Shown: in pieces, positions 1 through 7,981 of the stretch | Position numbering within the stretch: the stretch's first letter is position 1 | Layout of the letters: every line of letters begins with the position of its first letter | From: an uncultured Bacteroidales bacterium | GTDB taxonomy: Bacteria; Bacteroidota; Bacteroidia; Bacteroidales; Paludibacteraceae | DNA length: 35,429 nt | Direction of reading: 5' to 3' | Assembly (NCBI GenBank): GCA_900317885.1 | Contig: ONIM01000013.1 | Location: 1 to 35,429, forward strand | The notes under the pieces: model-generated | What the model was told of the DNA's origin: nothing | The model's input: only the letters and a program-made list of their open reading frames with translations | Databases searched by the model: none | Translations under genes and position numbers: made by a program

Positions 1-596
1 GAATTTTTTGCGCCCGGTACGGAACCCTTGACCATGATCAAGTTGTACTCGGGAATTACTTTCAGAACGACGAGGTTCTGTACTGTTACACGGTCGCCAC
101 CCATCTGTCCGGCCATGCGGGTACCCGGGAAAATACGGCTCGGGTAAGCACATGCACCTACAGAACCCGGTGCGCGCAGACGGTCGTCCTGACCGTGAGT
201 AGACTGGCCCACACCGCCGAAGCCATGACGCTTAACGACACCCTGGAAACCGTGGCCCTTGCTGGTTCCAATAACGTCCACGTACATGCCCTCCTCGAAG
301 AGGTCAGCAGCTGTGATTGTTTGACCCAGAGCAAGTTCTCCGTCGAACTCAAACTCTGCTAAGTGGCGCATGGGCTCTACGCCTGCGGCCTTGAAGTGGC
401 CTGCTTCTGCCTTGTTCGTGTGCTTCTCGCTCTTGTGCATAAAGCCAACCTGAGCTGCCTTGTAACCGTCTTTCTCAACGGTCTTGAGCTGAGTCACTAC
501 GCAAGGACCTGCCTCAATAACGGTGCACGGGATGTTTTTGCCGTCGGCACCAAAGACGGAAGTCATTCCGATCTTTTTTCCTAATAAACCTGGCAT
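1..596 (-). CDS. rplC: 50S ribosomal protein L3 (3' end cut by window edge)
   Basis: Ribosomal protein L3 binds 23S rRNA early in 50S assembly and reaches the peptidyl-transferase centre. The reading frame starts at ATG 596-594 with [12 protein letters not shown], the canonical L3 N-terminus, and stays open to the window edge, where KGSVPGAKN matches the end of the L3 core. About 198 codons are present against a usual 205-210, so only a few residues are missing. The conserved glycine-rich stretch [15 protein letters not shown] is visible. It is the fifth gene of the rpsL-rpsG-fusA-rpsJ-rplC order and lies 119 nt downstream of rpsJ across a strong hairpin. Identification is certain; only the C-terminus is unseen. 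Confidence 0.97.
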   Translation of the reverse strand, partial: MPGLLGKKIGMTSVFGADGKNIPCTVIEAGPCVVTQLKTVEKDGYKAAQVGFMHKSEKHTNKAEAGHFKAAGVEPMRHLAEFEFDGELALGQTITAADLFEEGMYVDVIGTSKGHGFQGVVKRHGFGGVGQSTHGQDDRLRAPGSVGACAYPSRIFPGTRMAGQMGGDRVTVQNLVVLKVIPEYNLIMVKGSVPGAKN

Positions 597-625
597 TGTT
601 GCTTAGTTTTAATGTTACTTCTCCT

Positions 626-703
626 GTACTCTCGCCTTCGGGTTTTCCAGTCTCCTAGGGTTCTAGGATCCTAGGGGTCCTAGCCACTCTCCGAAGGAAG
701 TAC
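626..703 (-). repeat. Nested inverted repeat in the rpsJ-rplC gap
   Basis: The 119-nt gap between rpsJ and rplC is largely one imperfect hairpin. Outer arms are GTACT (626-630) with AGTAC (699-703) and CCTTCGG (635-641) with CCGAAGG (691-697). The core holds the perfect palindrome CTAGGATCCTAG (663-674) flanked by further CTAGG units. It may be a dispersed palindromic repeat of this genome or a translational control hairpin within the S10 operon. There is no U-tract, so it is not a simple terminator. Confidence 0.7.
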
Positions 704-715
704 TGCGGATACTCA

Positions 716-1021
716 TCAAACTTTGATTTCTACTTCCACTCCGCTGGCGAGCTCAAGTTTCATGAGGGCCTCAACGGTCTTGTTGTTGCTGTTGTAGATG
801 TCGATCAGACGCTTGTAACTTGCCAACTCGAATTGCTCACGGCTCTTCTTGTTAACGAAGGTAGAGCGGTTAACGGTAAAGATGCGTTTGTGCGTCGGCA
901 GTGGAATAGGACCACTTACTACGGCACCCGTTGCCTTTACGGTCTTCACGATCTTCTCTGCAGACTTGTCAACCAAGTTGTGGTCGAAAGACTTCAGTTT
1001 GATACGAATTTTTTGACTCAT
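716..1021 (-). CDS. rpsJ: 30S ribosomal protein S10
   Basis: S10 is a 30S head protein, also known as NusE in transcription antitermination. The 101-residue product matches the family length and has typical blocks such as [10 protein letters not shown] at the N-terminus and [17 protein letters not shown] in the middle. It starts at ATG 1021-1019 and lies 160 nt downstream of fusA and 119 nt upstream of rplC, the usual Bacteroidota arrangement. The longer plus-strand frame opposite it is a shadow. Confidence 0.98.
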   Translation of the reverse strand: MSQKIRIKLKSFDHNLVDKSAEKIVKTVKATGAVVSGPIPLPTHKRIFTVNRSTFVNKKSREQFELASYKRLIDIYNSNNKTVEALMKLELASGVEVEIKV

Positions 1022-1144
1022 AATTAGTAATACTTGTTTTTATTTTGTTAATACTTTAGTAGAGCGCAGTCCATCCAAAGAGTCATTTGCTTGAATGACC
1101 CGCAACCCTACCGGGGTTTGTTATTATATTATTTAATTGAACGT

Positions 1145-1170
1145 GTATGTGCGCTCGCTTGCGCACATAC
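1145..1170 (-). other. Perfect 10-bp hairpin between fusA and rpsJ
   Basis: GTATGTGCGC and GCGCACATAC form a perfect 10-bp stem around a 6-nt loop, 12 nt past the fusA stop codon. On the transcribed (minus) strand it is followed by AU-rich sequence without a clean U-run, so it looks more like an mRNA-stability or processing element than an efficient terminator. A second small stem-loop (GTCATT/AATGAC) lies between it and rpsJ. Confidence 0.6.
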
Positions 1171-1181
1171 GCGCTCGTTTT

Positions 1182-3296
1182 TTAGACTAAGTCTACGCGG
1201 CCGCCTACCTCAGTCAGTACTGCCTTAGCGATCGAGCTGGATACTGCCTCATAGTGGCTGAACTCCATGGAGCTCGTAGCACGACCGGAGGTGATGGTAC
1301 GCAGAGCGGTTACATAACCGAACATCTCTGCCAGAGGTACCTTAGCCTTCACGATGCGAGCACCGGTACGGCTGGTATCCATACCCTCTACCTGACCACG
1401 ACGTTTGTTCAAGTCGCCGATGACATCACCCATGCTCTCTTCCGGAGTAACGACCTCGATCTTCATGATCGGCTCCATGAGTACCGGTTTAGCCTTTGCG
1501 CAAGCCTCTTTGAACGCCATCTGTGCAGCGATCTCGAAGGACAGCTGATCGGAGTCAACCGGGTGGAAGCTACCATCTATCAGAGTAACCTTGAGGCTGT
1601 CAAGCGGATAACCTGCGAGCACACCGTTCTTCATTGCGGTCTCAAAACCTTTCTGAACAGACGGGATGTACTCCTTAGGCACGTTACCACCCTTGACGAT
1701 ATCCTCGAACTGAAGACCACCTGGGAAGTCAGCATCTGCCGGCTCAACGCGAACGATGATATCTGCGAATTTACCACGACCACCGGACTGCTTCTTGTAC
1801 ACCTCGCGCAACTCTACCGGAGCAGAGATAGCCTCGCGGTAAGCAACCTGCGGACGACCTTGGTTACACTCTACCTTGAACTCGCGTTTCAGACGGTCGA
1901 TGATGATCTCCAGGTGAAGCTCACCCATACCGGAGATGACGGTCTGACCGGTCTGCTCGTCGGTCTTCACAGTGAAGGTCGGATCCTCCTCTGCGAGTTT
2001 AGCAAGACCTACACCCAGTTTGTCGAGGTCAGCCTGGCTCTTCGGCTCTACAGAGATACCGATAACCGGTGCCGGGAACTCGATAGACTCGAGTACGATA
2101 GGTTTGTTCTCGTCGCAGAGCGTATCGCCCGTGCGTATATCCTTAAATCCTACGCCTGCGCCTATATCACCCGCGAGGATGGTCTCAACAGGATTCTGGT
2201 GATTCGAGTGCATCTGGAAGATACGGCTGATACGCTCTTTCTTACCAGAACGCGGGTTGTAAACGTACGAACCTGCATCCAGGTGACCCGAATAAACACG
2301 GAAGTAGCAGAGACGACCTACATACGGATCGGTAGCGATCTTGAATGCGAGTGCGCAAAGCGGCTCCTCATCGTTCGGGTGACGAACCTCTTCAGCATCG
2401 GTGTTCGGGTTGGTACCGTTGATCACCGGCGTATCGAGCGGAGACGGCAGGTAAGCGCAGACAGCATCCAGCATGGTCTGTACACCTTTGTTCTTGAAGG
2501 ACGAACCGCAGATCACCGGGAAGATCTTCATCGCGAGGGTACCCTTGCGGATAGCTACGCGGATCTCATCTTCCGTAATGGTCGAAGGATCATCGAAGTA
2601 CTTCTCCATGAGGACGTCGTCGAACTCCGATACTGTCTCCAGCATCTTGTCGCGCCACTCCTCAGCCTCAGCCTGGAGGTTAGCCGGGATCTCCTCCTCC
2701 ACGTATTCTGCACCCATGGTCTCATCGTGCCAGAGGATAGCTTTCATCTTCACGAGGTCAACGACACCCTTGAAGGTCTCCTCAGCGCCGATAGGAATCT
2801 GGATAGGACAGGGAGTAGCACCCAGTACCTCTTTGATCTGACGAACTACGTCGAAGAAGTTGGCACCACTACGGTCCATCTTGTTCACGTAGCACAGACG
2901 CGGTACGTTGTACTTATCCGCCTGACGCCAAACGGTCTCAGACTGCGGTTGAACGCCGCCTACCGAGCAGAGCGCCATCACAGCGCCGTCGAGGATACGG
3001 AGCGAACGCTCTACCTCGACCGTGAAATCCACGTGCCCCGGAGTGTCAATCAGGTTGATCTTGTACTTATTACCCGCATAGTTCCAGTAGGTAGTAGTAG
3101 CAGCAGAGGTGATAGTGATACCACGCTCCTGCTCCTGAACCATCCAGTCCATGGTAGCCGCACCATCGTGTACCTCGCCGATTTTGTGGGTCAGACCGGT
3201 GTAGAACAGAATACGCTCAGACGTAGTGGTCTTACCCGCATCGATGTGGGCCATAATACCGATGTTACGGTTTAATTTCAAATCATGTTTTGCCAT
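1182..3296 (-). CDS. fusA: Translation elongation factor G
   Basis: EF-G is the GTPase that drives ribosomal translocation and, with RRF, ribosome recycling. The 704-residue length is typical. G-domain motifs are plain: P-loop AHIDAGKTT at residues 16-24, DTPGH at 84-88 and NKMD at 138-141. Domain II-V sequences follow, including [18 protein letters not shown]. It starts at ATG 3296-3294, 31 nt after rpsG. The long antisense frame opposite it (1254-3275) is a compositional shadow. Context and full length indicate the housekeeping fusA rather than fusA2 or a TetM-type protein. Confidence 0.99.
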   Translation of the reverse strand: MAKHDLKLNRNIGIMAHIDAGKTTTSERILFYTGLTHKIGEVHDGAATMDWMVQEQERGITITSAATTTYWNYAGNKYKINLIDTPGHVDFTVEVERSLRILDGAVMALCSVGGVQPQSETVWRQADKYNVPRLCYVNKMDRSGANFFDVVRQIKEVLGATPCPIQIPIGAEETFKGVVDLVKMKAILWHDETMGAEYVEEEIPANLQAEAEEWRDKMLETVSEFDDVLMEKYFDDPSTITEDEIRVAIRKGTLAMKIFPVICGSSFKNKGVQTMLDAVCAYLPSPLDTPVINGTNPNTDAEEVRHPNDEEPLCALAFKIATDPYVGRLCYFRVYSGHLDAGSYVYNPRSGKKERISRIFQMHSNHQNPVETILAGDIGAGVGFKDIRTGDTLCDENKPIVLESIEFPAPVIGISVEPKSQADLDKLGVGLAKLAEEDPTFTVKTDEQTGQTVISGMGELHLEIIIDRLKREFKVECNQGRPQVAYREAISAPVELREVYKKQSGGRGKFADIIVRVEPADADFPGGLQFEDIVKGGNVPKEYIPSVQKGFETAMKNGVLAGYPLDSLKVTLIDGSFHPVDSDQLSFEIAAQMAFKEACAKAKPVLMEPIMKIEVVTPEESMGDVIGDLNKRRGQVEGMDTSRTGARIVKAKVPLAEMFGYVTALRTITSGRATSSMEFSHYEAVSSSIAKAVLTEVGGRVDLV

Positions 3297-3327
3297 TTTC
3301 TTATCAATCTTTTTTTGTACGCTTTAA

Positions 3328-3804
3328 TTAGAAGCGGAAGTGTGCGAATGCGCGGTTAGCCTCAGCCATGCGGTGCATATCCTCTTTACGCTTGAAGGCA
3401 CCACCCTGGTTGTTGAATGCATCCATGATCTCCGCAGCAAGTTTCTCAGCCATCGAGTGGCCGCCACGTTTGCGTGCGAATGCGATCATATTCTTCATTG
3501 CGATAGACTCCTTACGGTCAGCACGGATCTCCGTCGGCACCTGGAAGGTAGCACCACCGATACGCTTGGATTTAACCTCTACGAGCGGGGTAATGTTATC
3601 CAGAGCTTGTTTCCAGATATCCAGAGCGGACTTCTCCTCACTCTTAGCTTTCTGCTCTACTACGCCAAGCGCGCTGTAGAATACGCCGTAAGCGGTATTT
3701 TTCTTACCGTCCAGCATGAGGTGGTTTACGAATTTAGCCACCATTACTTCGCCATAAACCGGATCCGGCAGGATCACACGTTTTGTTGGTTTTGCTTTTC
3801 TCAT
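3328..3804 (-). CDS. rpsG: 30S ribosomal protein S7
   Basis: S7 is a primary 16S rRNA-binding protein that nucleates 30S head assembly and contacts the E-site tRNA. The 158-residue product has the family landmarks, including the N-terminal [17 protein letters not shown], the central [13 protein letters not shown] and the C-terminal NRAFAHFRF. It lies between rpsL (gap about 126 nt) and fusA (31 nt) and is transcribed with them from the promoter at 4433-4464. By homology with other bacteria S7 may feed back on this operon, but no control site is evident. Confidence 0.98.
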   Translation of the reverse strand: MRKAKPTKRVILPDPVYGEVMVAKFVNHLMLDGKKNTAYGVFYSALGVVEQKAKSEEKSALDIWKQALDNITPLVEVKSKRIGGATFQVPTEIRADRKESIAMKNMIAFARKRGGHSMAEKLAAEIMDAFNNQGGAFKRKEDMHRMAEANRAFAHFRF

Positions 3805-3930
3805 TGTTTCAAATAATTTTAATTTTGGTTGTTGTCTCTTCAGTAGCTAACCCGTAGCCGCTTACTCAACCCTCAACCCATTTGTTTCGTCCCAAATATG
3901 GAACATTTAGTTAGTTAATTCAGAGCTTAA

Positions 3931-4311
3931 TTACTTTTTAGCTTTCGGACGCTTAGCTCCGTATTTGGAGCGGCGTTGGAGGCGGTTAGCTACACCTGCG
4001 GTATCGAGCGTACCGCGAACGATGTGGTAACGAACACCCGGCAGGTCCTTTACACGGCCGCCACGTACCATAACGATACTGTGCTCCTGCAGGTTGTGTC
4101 CCTCTCCCGGGATGTAAGCGTTGACTTCCTTAGCGTTGGTGAGGCGCACACGCGCTACCTTACGCATTGCGGAGTTAGGTTTCTTCGGGGTGGTTGTGTA
4201 AACACGTACACAAACGCCACGACGTTGCGGACAGCTGTCGAGAGCGGGGCTCTTCGATTTGTCCAGCAGTTCTGCTCTTCCTTTTCTAACTAATTGTTGA
4301 ATTGTAGGCAT
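3931..4311 (-). CDS. rpsL: 30S ribosomal protein S12
   Basis: S12 sits at the decoding centre and governs accuracy; it is the classical streptomycin target. ATG 4311-4309 ([12 protein letters not shown]) is chosen over an upstream in-frame start because it gives the family N-terminus and a normal 126 residues. Lysines occupy positions 43 (TTTPKKPNS) and 88 ([12 protein letters not shown]), the wild-type state at the main resistance sites, which predicts a streptomycin-sensitive ribosome. Asp89 is the residue that is methylthiolated in some bacteria. It is the first gene of the operon, with a ~115-nt leader. Confidence 0.98.
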   Translation of the reverse strand: MPTIQQLVRKGRAELLDKSKSPALDSCPQRRGVCVRVYTTTPKKPNSAMRKVARVRLTNAKEVNAYIPGEGHNLQEHSIVMVRGGRVKDLPGVRYHIVRGTLDTAGVANRLQRRSKYGAKRPKAKK

Positions 4312-4432
4312 TTTGTTGTTTGAATTAATTGTTTGTTTATAAATGTTTCCATATGCTTCGGCGCGTTGCCCGTACCATTGTTTTTGTATATACACATGTG
4401 CGTACAAGGCTCAGTTCGCGCGAAAAAGCCTG

Positions 4433-4464
4433 CAAAAGTACTACTTTTTTTTGACATGACCAAA
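4433..4464 (-). promoter_or_regulatory. Bacteroidota vegetative promoter of the str operon
   Basis: On the minus strand TTTG (4464-4461), a 20-nt spacer and TACTTTTG (4440-4433) match the consensus TTTG/TAnnTTTG. The spacer carries an A-tract and is nearly identical to those before tRNA-Leu and rpsO (shared core TCAAAAAAAAGYAGTA). Transcription would begin near 4427, giving a leader of about 115 nt before rpsL. Confidence 0.85.
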
Positions 4465-4680
4465 TATTTTTGTAAAAAAAATGCAAAAAAAGTGATTTTT
4501 TCTTTGAAATGCAAGGTTTAGGTAGCAAATTAAGATTGATATACAGCCCAAAAGAAGGTCTGGCGAAATGGACTAAGGAGTGACGGGAAAGCACATATTT
4601 TCGGAGAAATGGGCACGAAAAGTATATAATACTACGTATTATATAGTAAATTGCATGATTTTACCATTTTCAGGGTTTCA

Positions 4681-4722
4681 TCCTATGGTGATCCTATGGT
4701 GATCTTATGGTGATCCTATGGT
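4681..4722. repeat. 11-bp tandem repeat, four units
   Basis: The unit TCCTATGGTGA occurs at 4681, 4692, 4703 (one substitution, TCTTATGG) and 4714 (partial). The units are contiguous with no unique spacers, so it is not a CRISPR. It runs into the stop codon of the AraC-type remnant at 4716. Beyond this repeat and that remnant, the 4522-4680 stretch shows no convincing feature. Confidence 0.8.
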
Positions 4723-4799
4723 TTAGGTCTTACTCTGAGCTTATATTCTTTCGCTGTGAGTCCTGTAACGCGCTTGAAATAGCGATAGAAGGAGGGTGC
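4716..4799 (-). pseudogene. C-terminal remnant of an AraC-family regulator
   Basis: Minus-strand codons from 4799 to the TAG at 4716-4718 read APSFYRYFKRVTGLTAKEYK and then LRVRPKP. This is the end of the second helix-turn-helix of an AraC/XylS regulator, where S-x-F-x-R-x-F-K-x-x-x-G-x-[ST] is diagnostic. Only 27 codons remain: upstream the frame runs straight into the terminator of the neighbouring gene and then a stop codon. No start or promoter is available, so it is a deletion remnant. It was found by reading the gap rather than as an ORF. Confidence 0.75.
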
Positions 4800-4831
4800 A
4801 AAAAAAAGAACGGCTCACGGGAGTGAGTCGT
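4800..4831 (-). terminator. Intrinsic terminator of the Spy/CpxP-like gene
   Basis: On the minus strand ACGACTCAC, a 4-nt loop and GTGAGCCGT form a stem followed by TTC and a run of eight T. It lies about 35 nt after the stop codon at 4868 and directly abuts the AraC remnant. Confidence 0.85.
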
Positions 4832-4867
4832 CCTGTTTTTACCATACTAATACCTTAGAGCAGCAGA

Positions 4868-5254
4868 TTACTTCTTGTCCTTTTCTACGTGCTTGCGTTG
4901 GGGAGCACCTTTGTGCTGGCAATCGCCCTTGCACGGATGTCCGCCGTGGAAACGAAGCACTTTCTCCACCTGGCGTTCATTGAGGTCCTTCGCGAACTTC
5001 TTCTTGAAATCTTTTCTCAACTCGAATTGCGCTTTTTTGAACTCGCGGTAGGTCTTAGCGAATTTCTCCGCCTGCAGACTGTCGAGATAGAGCTCATCCG
5101 AGAGGATCTTGATCTCCATTTCCGTCCGCTCTTCGAAGGACTTCTTGCACTCTTTGTTCTCTTTTTTGCACTCGGCCTTTTCGGCCTTAACTTCTTGCGC
5201 GCTGATGTTTGCGGCAAAGATGGCAACTAATGCCATGACGAATAACTTTTTCAT
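4868..5254 (-). CDS. Small exported Spy/CpxP-like protein with His/Cys-rich tail
   Basis: A 128-residue protein with a clear signal peptide (MKKLFVMALVAIFAANISAQ, cleavage near residue 20). The mature part is highly charged and predicted helical: a Lys/Glu/Cys-rich stretch (AECKKENKECKKS), then a helical core ending LNERQVEKVLRFHGGHPCKG. The ERTEMEIKILSDEL and LNERQ spacing recalls the LTxxQ repeats of Spy/CpxP periplasmic stress chaperones, though canonical motifs are not exact. The tail has His and Cys residues (HGGHPCKGDCQHKG) that could bind metal. It is monocistronic with its own terminator. A periplasmic chaperone or metal-binding role is inference only. Confidence 0.7.
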   Translation of the reverse strand: MKKLFVMALVAIFAANISAQEVKAEKAECKKENKECKKSFEERTEMEIKILSDELYLDSLQAEKFAKTYREFKKAQFELRKDFKKKFAKDLNERQVEKVLRFHGGHPCKGDCQHKGAPQRKHVEKDKK

Positions 5255-5385
5255 TTTCTTTTCCTCTTGTAAATAAGGGTTTTAACAATAATCTCTCGCC
5301 AATAAACTTGGCCATTTTTCAACCGGTTATCCCCTCTCTTACAAACATCGTGCCAAAAGTTTTTTTGCGGAAATGCGGAAGAAAA

Positions 5386-5417
5386 TTTGCATATATCAAA
5401 AAAAAAGTGTACCTTTG
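5386..5417 (+). promoter_or_regulatory. Promoter of ssb
   Basis: TTTG (5386-5389), 20 nt with a 10-A tract, then TACCTTTG (5410-5417), followed by CA. Matches the Bacteroidota consensus exactly. It gives a ~65-nt leader before the ssb ATG at 5491 and probably drives the following overlapping genes too. Confidence 0.88.
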
Positions 5418-5490
5418 CACTCGCAAAGGTTTTAGACACGTACAACCAAAAAACACAAACACAAATAAATCTAATCAAAAAAAAGTTTTT

Positions 5491-5964
5491 ATGTCAAGCG
5501 TAAACAAAGTAATTCTTATTGGTAACGTAGGCGCAGATCCTGAAGTACGTTACTTGGACAGAGGCGTAGCGATTGCAACCTTTAATTTGGCAACCACCGA
5601 GCGCGGTTATGTAATGCAGAACGGCACACAGGTACCGGACGTAACGGAATGGCACTCTATCGTGCTCTGGCGCAACTTAGCAGAGTGGGCTCAGCAGAAC
5701 CTCAAGAAGAGCATGAAGGTCTATGTAGAAGGCAAACTGAAGACGCGTAGTTGGGAGAAAGACGGCCAGATCCGCCGCAAGACGGAGGTCGTAGCGGAGA
5801 ATATTCAGATTCTCTATCGTCCGGAGATATACAGAAATGGAGTAGAAAGTCAGAAGTCGAAAGTCGAAAGCGATGAAGCGCAGGAGAACTTCAACGACGA
5901 GGCTCAAGCTGCTCCGGAAGCACAAGAGCAGAACGGTTTCTTTAACGGACTGTTTAGGAACTAA
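5491..5964 (+). CDS. ssb: Single-stranded DNA-binding protein
   Basis: SSB coats single-stranded DNA in replication, repair and recombination. ATG 5491 (MSSVNKVILIGNVGADPEVR) is chosen because it gives the canonical N-terminus and follows the promoter; an upstream in-frame start lies before the promoter. The OB fold spans residues 1-110 with typical motifs (ATTERGY, TEWHSIVLW, KVYVEGKLKTRSWEKDGQ). The 157-residue protein ends GFFNGLFRN rather than the acidic DDxPF tip that recruits partner proteins in most bacteria. Residues ~117-128 come from a short tandem sequence (5843-5870) related to an insert in ribD. Its stop codon overlaps the next start. Confidence 0.95.
   Translation: MSSVNKVILIGNVGADPEVRYLDRGVAIATFNLATTERGYVMQNGTQVPDVTEWHSIVLWRNLAEWAQQNLKKSMKVYVEGKLKTRSWEKDGQIRRKTEVVAENIQILYRPEIYRNGVESQKSKVESDEAQENFNDEAQAAPEAQEQNGFFNGLFRN
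5843..5870 (+). repeat. GAAAGTC-type tandem insert in the ssb tail
   Basis: Three near-repeats of GAAAGTC/AGAAGTC in succession encode VESQKSKVES. A related tandem (GAGAGTCAAGAGCC, reading ESQEPRVKS) sits in ribD at 28770-28805. The resemblance in both DNA and encoded ESQ peptide suggests a dispersed short repeat that tolerates translation. Confidence 0.55.
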
Positions 5965-6923
5965 TGACGAACAAAGAGCGCTATATAGAATGGACCTCGT
6001 CGCAGGAGTATGTCCCGCTCTTCATGCAACCATGGTGGATGGACGCCGTGTGCGCAGGCAAGGAGTGGGATGTACTGCTTGCCGAGAACGAGCACGGCGA
6101 GATCATCGGCGCTATGCCTTATTTATTACGCAAGCGCGCGTGGTTCAAATATATCATCATGCCTCAGCAGACGCAGATAGGCGGTATATGGGTGCGGGAA
6201 GATGTCACCGGCGATAAATGGAAGACCGCGGAAGTATGCCGATCAATCAAAGAGCAGATGGATAATCTGGGTCTGGCGTATTACTACCAGCAGTACATGC
6301 CCGGCAGCCTTTGCGTCGATGCCATGCGAGGATTGGGATTCAAGACCAAAGAGCGGGTGACGTACCGTGTGGATGACCTCAGCGACCTGGACGCTCTCAT
6401 CGCTTCGTTCAGCAAGAACAAACGTCGTCAGCTGCAAAAAGCGCTGAGTCTGCATACCGAGCGGGGAATGGAGGTCGAGGATTTCTACCGTTTCCACGTA
6501 CACTGTCTGGCGGCTCGCAAGCGCAAGATCCGTTACAGCAGGGAGTTTCTGCTGGTGTTGGAACGCAAGGCGCGACGCAACAAACAATGCGAGATTCTCA
6601 AAGTCTGCAACGCAGACGGACAGGTCTATGCGGCGGCGTTCCTCGTCTGGGACAAGAGCTTGATGTACTACCTGATACCGGCTTACGACCCTGCTTTCGG
6701 CGACTCGGGCGCTGGGGCATTATTGGTCTTGGAGGCGATGAAGTTAGCCCGCGAGAAACAGGTCCGTTTTGACTTCGAAGGCTCGATGGAGCGCGGTACG
6801 GCAAAGCACTACAAGCAGTTCGGCTCTACGCCCTATACCTATTTCTCCGTCGAGAAATACTACAAACCTATCTTCCGTCTCGCCATCTGGTTTCAGAAAC
6901 TCCGCGAGATCGGCATGCATTGA
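5964..6923 (+). CDS. GNAT / FemAB-like acyltransferase (BioF2-like)
   Basis: A 319-residue cytosolic protein of the FemAB-like GNAT superfamily (Acetyltransf_6 type). The second half carries the family signature: FSKNKRRQLQKA near the middle, AAFLVWD, YYLIPAYDP, then FDFEGSM followed by HYKQFGSTPYTYF. Relatives transfer aminoacyl or acyl groups onto peptidoglycan precursors, polysaccharides or lipids; the substrate cannot be told from sequence. The ATG at 5964 shares its A with the ssb stop (TAATG), and the gene in turn overlaps the next start (TGATG), so ssb, this gene and the two glycosyltransferases form one transcription unit. A role in decorating a cell-surface glycan fits the neighbours but is inference. 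Confidence 0.8.
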   Translation: MTNKERYIEWTSSQEYVPLFMQPWWMDAVCAGKEWDVLLAENEHGEIIGAMPYLLRKRAWFKYIIMPQQTQIGGIWVREDVTGDKWKTAEVCRSIKEQMDNLGLAYYYQQYMPGSLCVDAMRGLGFKTKERVTYRVDDLSDLDALIASFSKNKRRQLQKALSLHTERGMEVEDFYRFHVHCLAARKRKIRYSREFLLVLERKARRNKQCEILKVCNADGQVYAAAFLVWDKSLMYYLIPAYDPAFGDSGAGALLVLEAMKLAREKQVRFDFEGSMERGTAKHYKQFGSTPYTYFSVEKYYKPIFRLAIWFQKLREIGMH

Positions 6924-7981
6924 TGCGAGTTCTTTTTCTCACACCGTGGTATCCGTCTGAGAAAGACGCGATGAGTGGTCTCTTCGTGCAGAAACACGTG
7001 GAGGCGGTTCGTGCGCAGGGATGCGAGGTGCGGGTGATCTTCTCAAACACTTGGCGCGACACCTGGCGCCAATGGAAAGCGTTGCGTCGCGAGGGATGGA
7101 TGCCGGATGTCGTACAGCTGAACGTCATCCAGAAGCAAGGCCTCCTGGCGCTTTACCTCAAGAAGCGTTACGGCATTCCGTACGTGATCGTGGAGCATTG
7201 GAGCGGTTTTCTACCCGAGAACGGCGCGTACCTGCGCAATAACGGTTCACTCAAACGGAAGATCTACGAGAAGATTGCCGCCGAAGCGTCCGTCATCCTA
7301 CCCGTCTCCGAGCGCCTCAAAGAGGCGATGCAGACCTGCGGAATCCAAAACGCCAGGTGGGAGAAGATTCATAATGTTGTCGATGACTTCTTCTTCGAGA
7401 TATCGAAATATCGGGATCCCGATATATCGAAAAAACTCAAAACCCTCCTCCACGTCTCCTGCTTCGACGAGGCAGCGAAGAACGTAAAAGGGCTGTTGCG
7501 GGCGGCTAAGATGCTCACAGAAAAACGTCAGGACTGGTGCCTCGTACTCGTTGGTACGGGCGCGGATTATAAAGAGGTACGCGCGTACGCAGAGAGGCTC
7601 GCCTTCCCCGAAGGAACACTCCGTTGGACCGGCGAGTTGACGCCCCGCAAAGTAGCCGAGGAGATGCACAAGGCAGACGCTTTTGTGCTCTCCAGCCGAT
7701 ACGAGACCTACGGCATCATCCTCGCCGAAGCCCTTGCGGCAAACCTGCCGATCCTCTCCACACCTGTGGGCATAGCAGAAGAGACCGCTGATCTTATCGT
7801 GCCGCAAGAGATCGCGCAGAACAAACCCGGCAAGTTCGCCGAGTTCATCGAGACAATCTTGTTCTCCGCCGAAGACTGCCCCCGAAAGAACGAGTTACTT
7901 CCCCCGGACACTTCCCGTTCCGAGACCATCGGCACCCAACTCAAAGATATCTATGATAGCTGTTTGCATCACGACATATAA
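6923..7981 (+). CDS. Glycosyltransferase family 4
   Basis: A retaining GT-B glycosyltransferase of 352 residues. The N-terminus MRVLFLTPWYPSEKDAMSGLF is typical, the acceptor domain has VIVEHWSGF, and the donor half contains LVLVGTG, FVLSSRYETYG and the E-x7-E motif at residues 261-269. ATG 6923 is preferred over an in-frame TTG at 6920 because it forms the TGATG overlap with the previous gene. Residues ~159-173 (FFEISKYRDPDISKK) are encoded by a palindromic insert at 7399-7431 between the two Rossmann domains. The following GT2 gene overlaps its end by 29 nt. Donor and acceptor are unknown; the context suggests surface polysaccharide or lipid glycosylation. Confidence 0.88.
   Translation: MRVLFLTPWYPSEKDAMSGLFVQKHVEAVRAQGCEVRVIFSNTWRDTWRQWKALRREGWMPDVVQLNVIQKQGLLALYLKKRYGIPYVIVEHWSGFLPENGAYLRNNGSLKRKIYEKIAAEASVILPVSERLKEAMQTCGIQNARWEKIHNVVDDFFFEISKYRDPDISKKLKTLLHVSCFDEAAKNVKGLLRAAKMLTEKRQDWCLVLVGTGADYKEVRAYAERLAFPEGTLRWTGELTPRKVAEEMHKADAFVLSSRYETYGIILAEALAANLPILSTPVGIAEETADLIVPQEIAQNKPGKFAEFIETILFSAEDCPRKNELLPPDTSRSETIGTQLKDIYDSCLHHDI
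7399..7431 (+). repeat. Palindromic insert in the GT4 gene
   Basis: The 18-bp perfect palindrome ATATCGGGATCCCGATAT (7408-7425) is flanked on both sides by ATCGAAA, giving direct plus inverted symmetry. It reads in frame as EISKYRDPDISKK at the linker between the two Rossmann domains, a position that tolerates insertions. Confidence 0.7.

Noticed and set aside
1254-3275. 673-codon open frame antisense to fusA
   Set aside because: Its translation has no recognisable motifs and mirrors codon bias of the highly conserved fusA on the other strand.
4681-4722. Possible CRISPR
   Set aside because: Eleven-base units are contiguous without spacers, and no cas genes are nearby.
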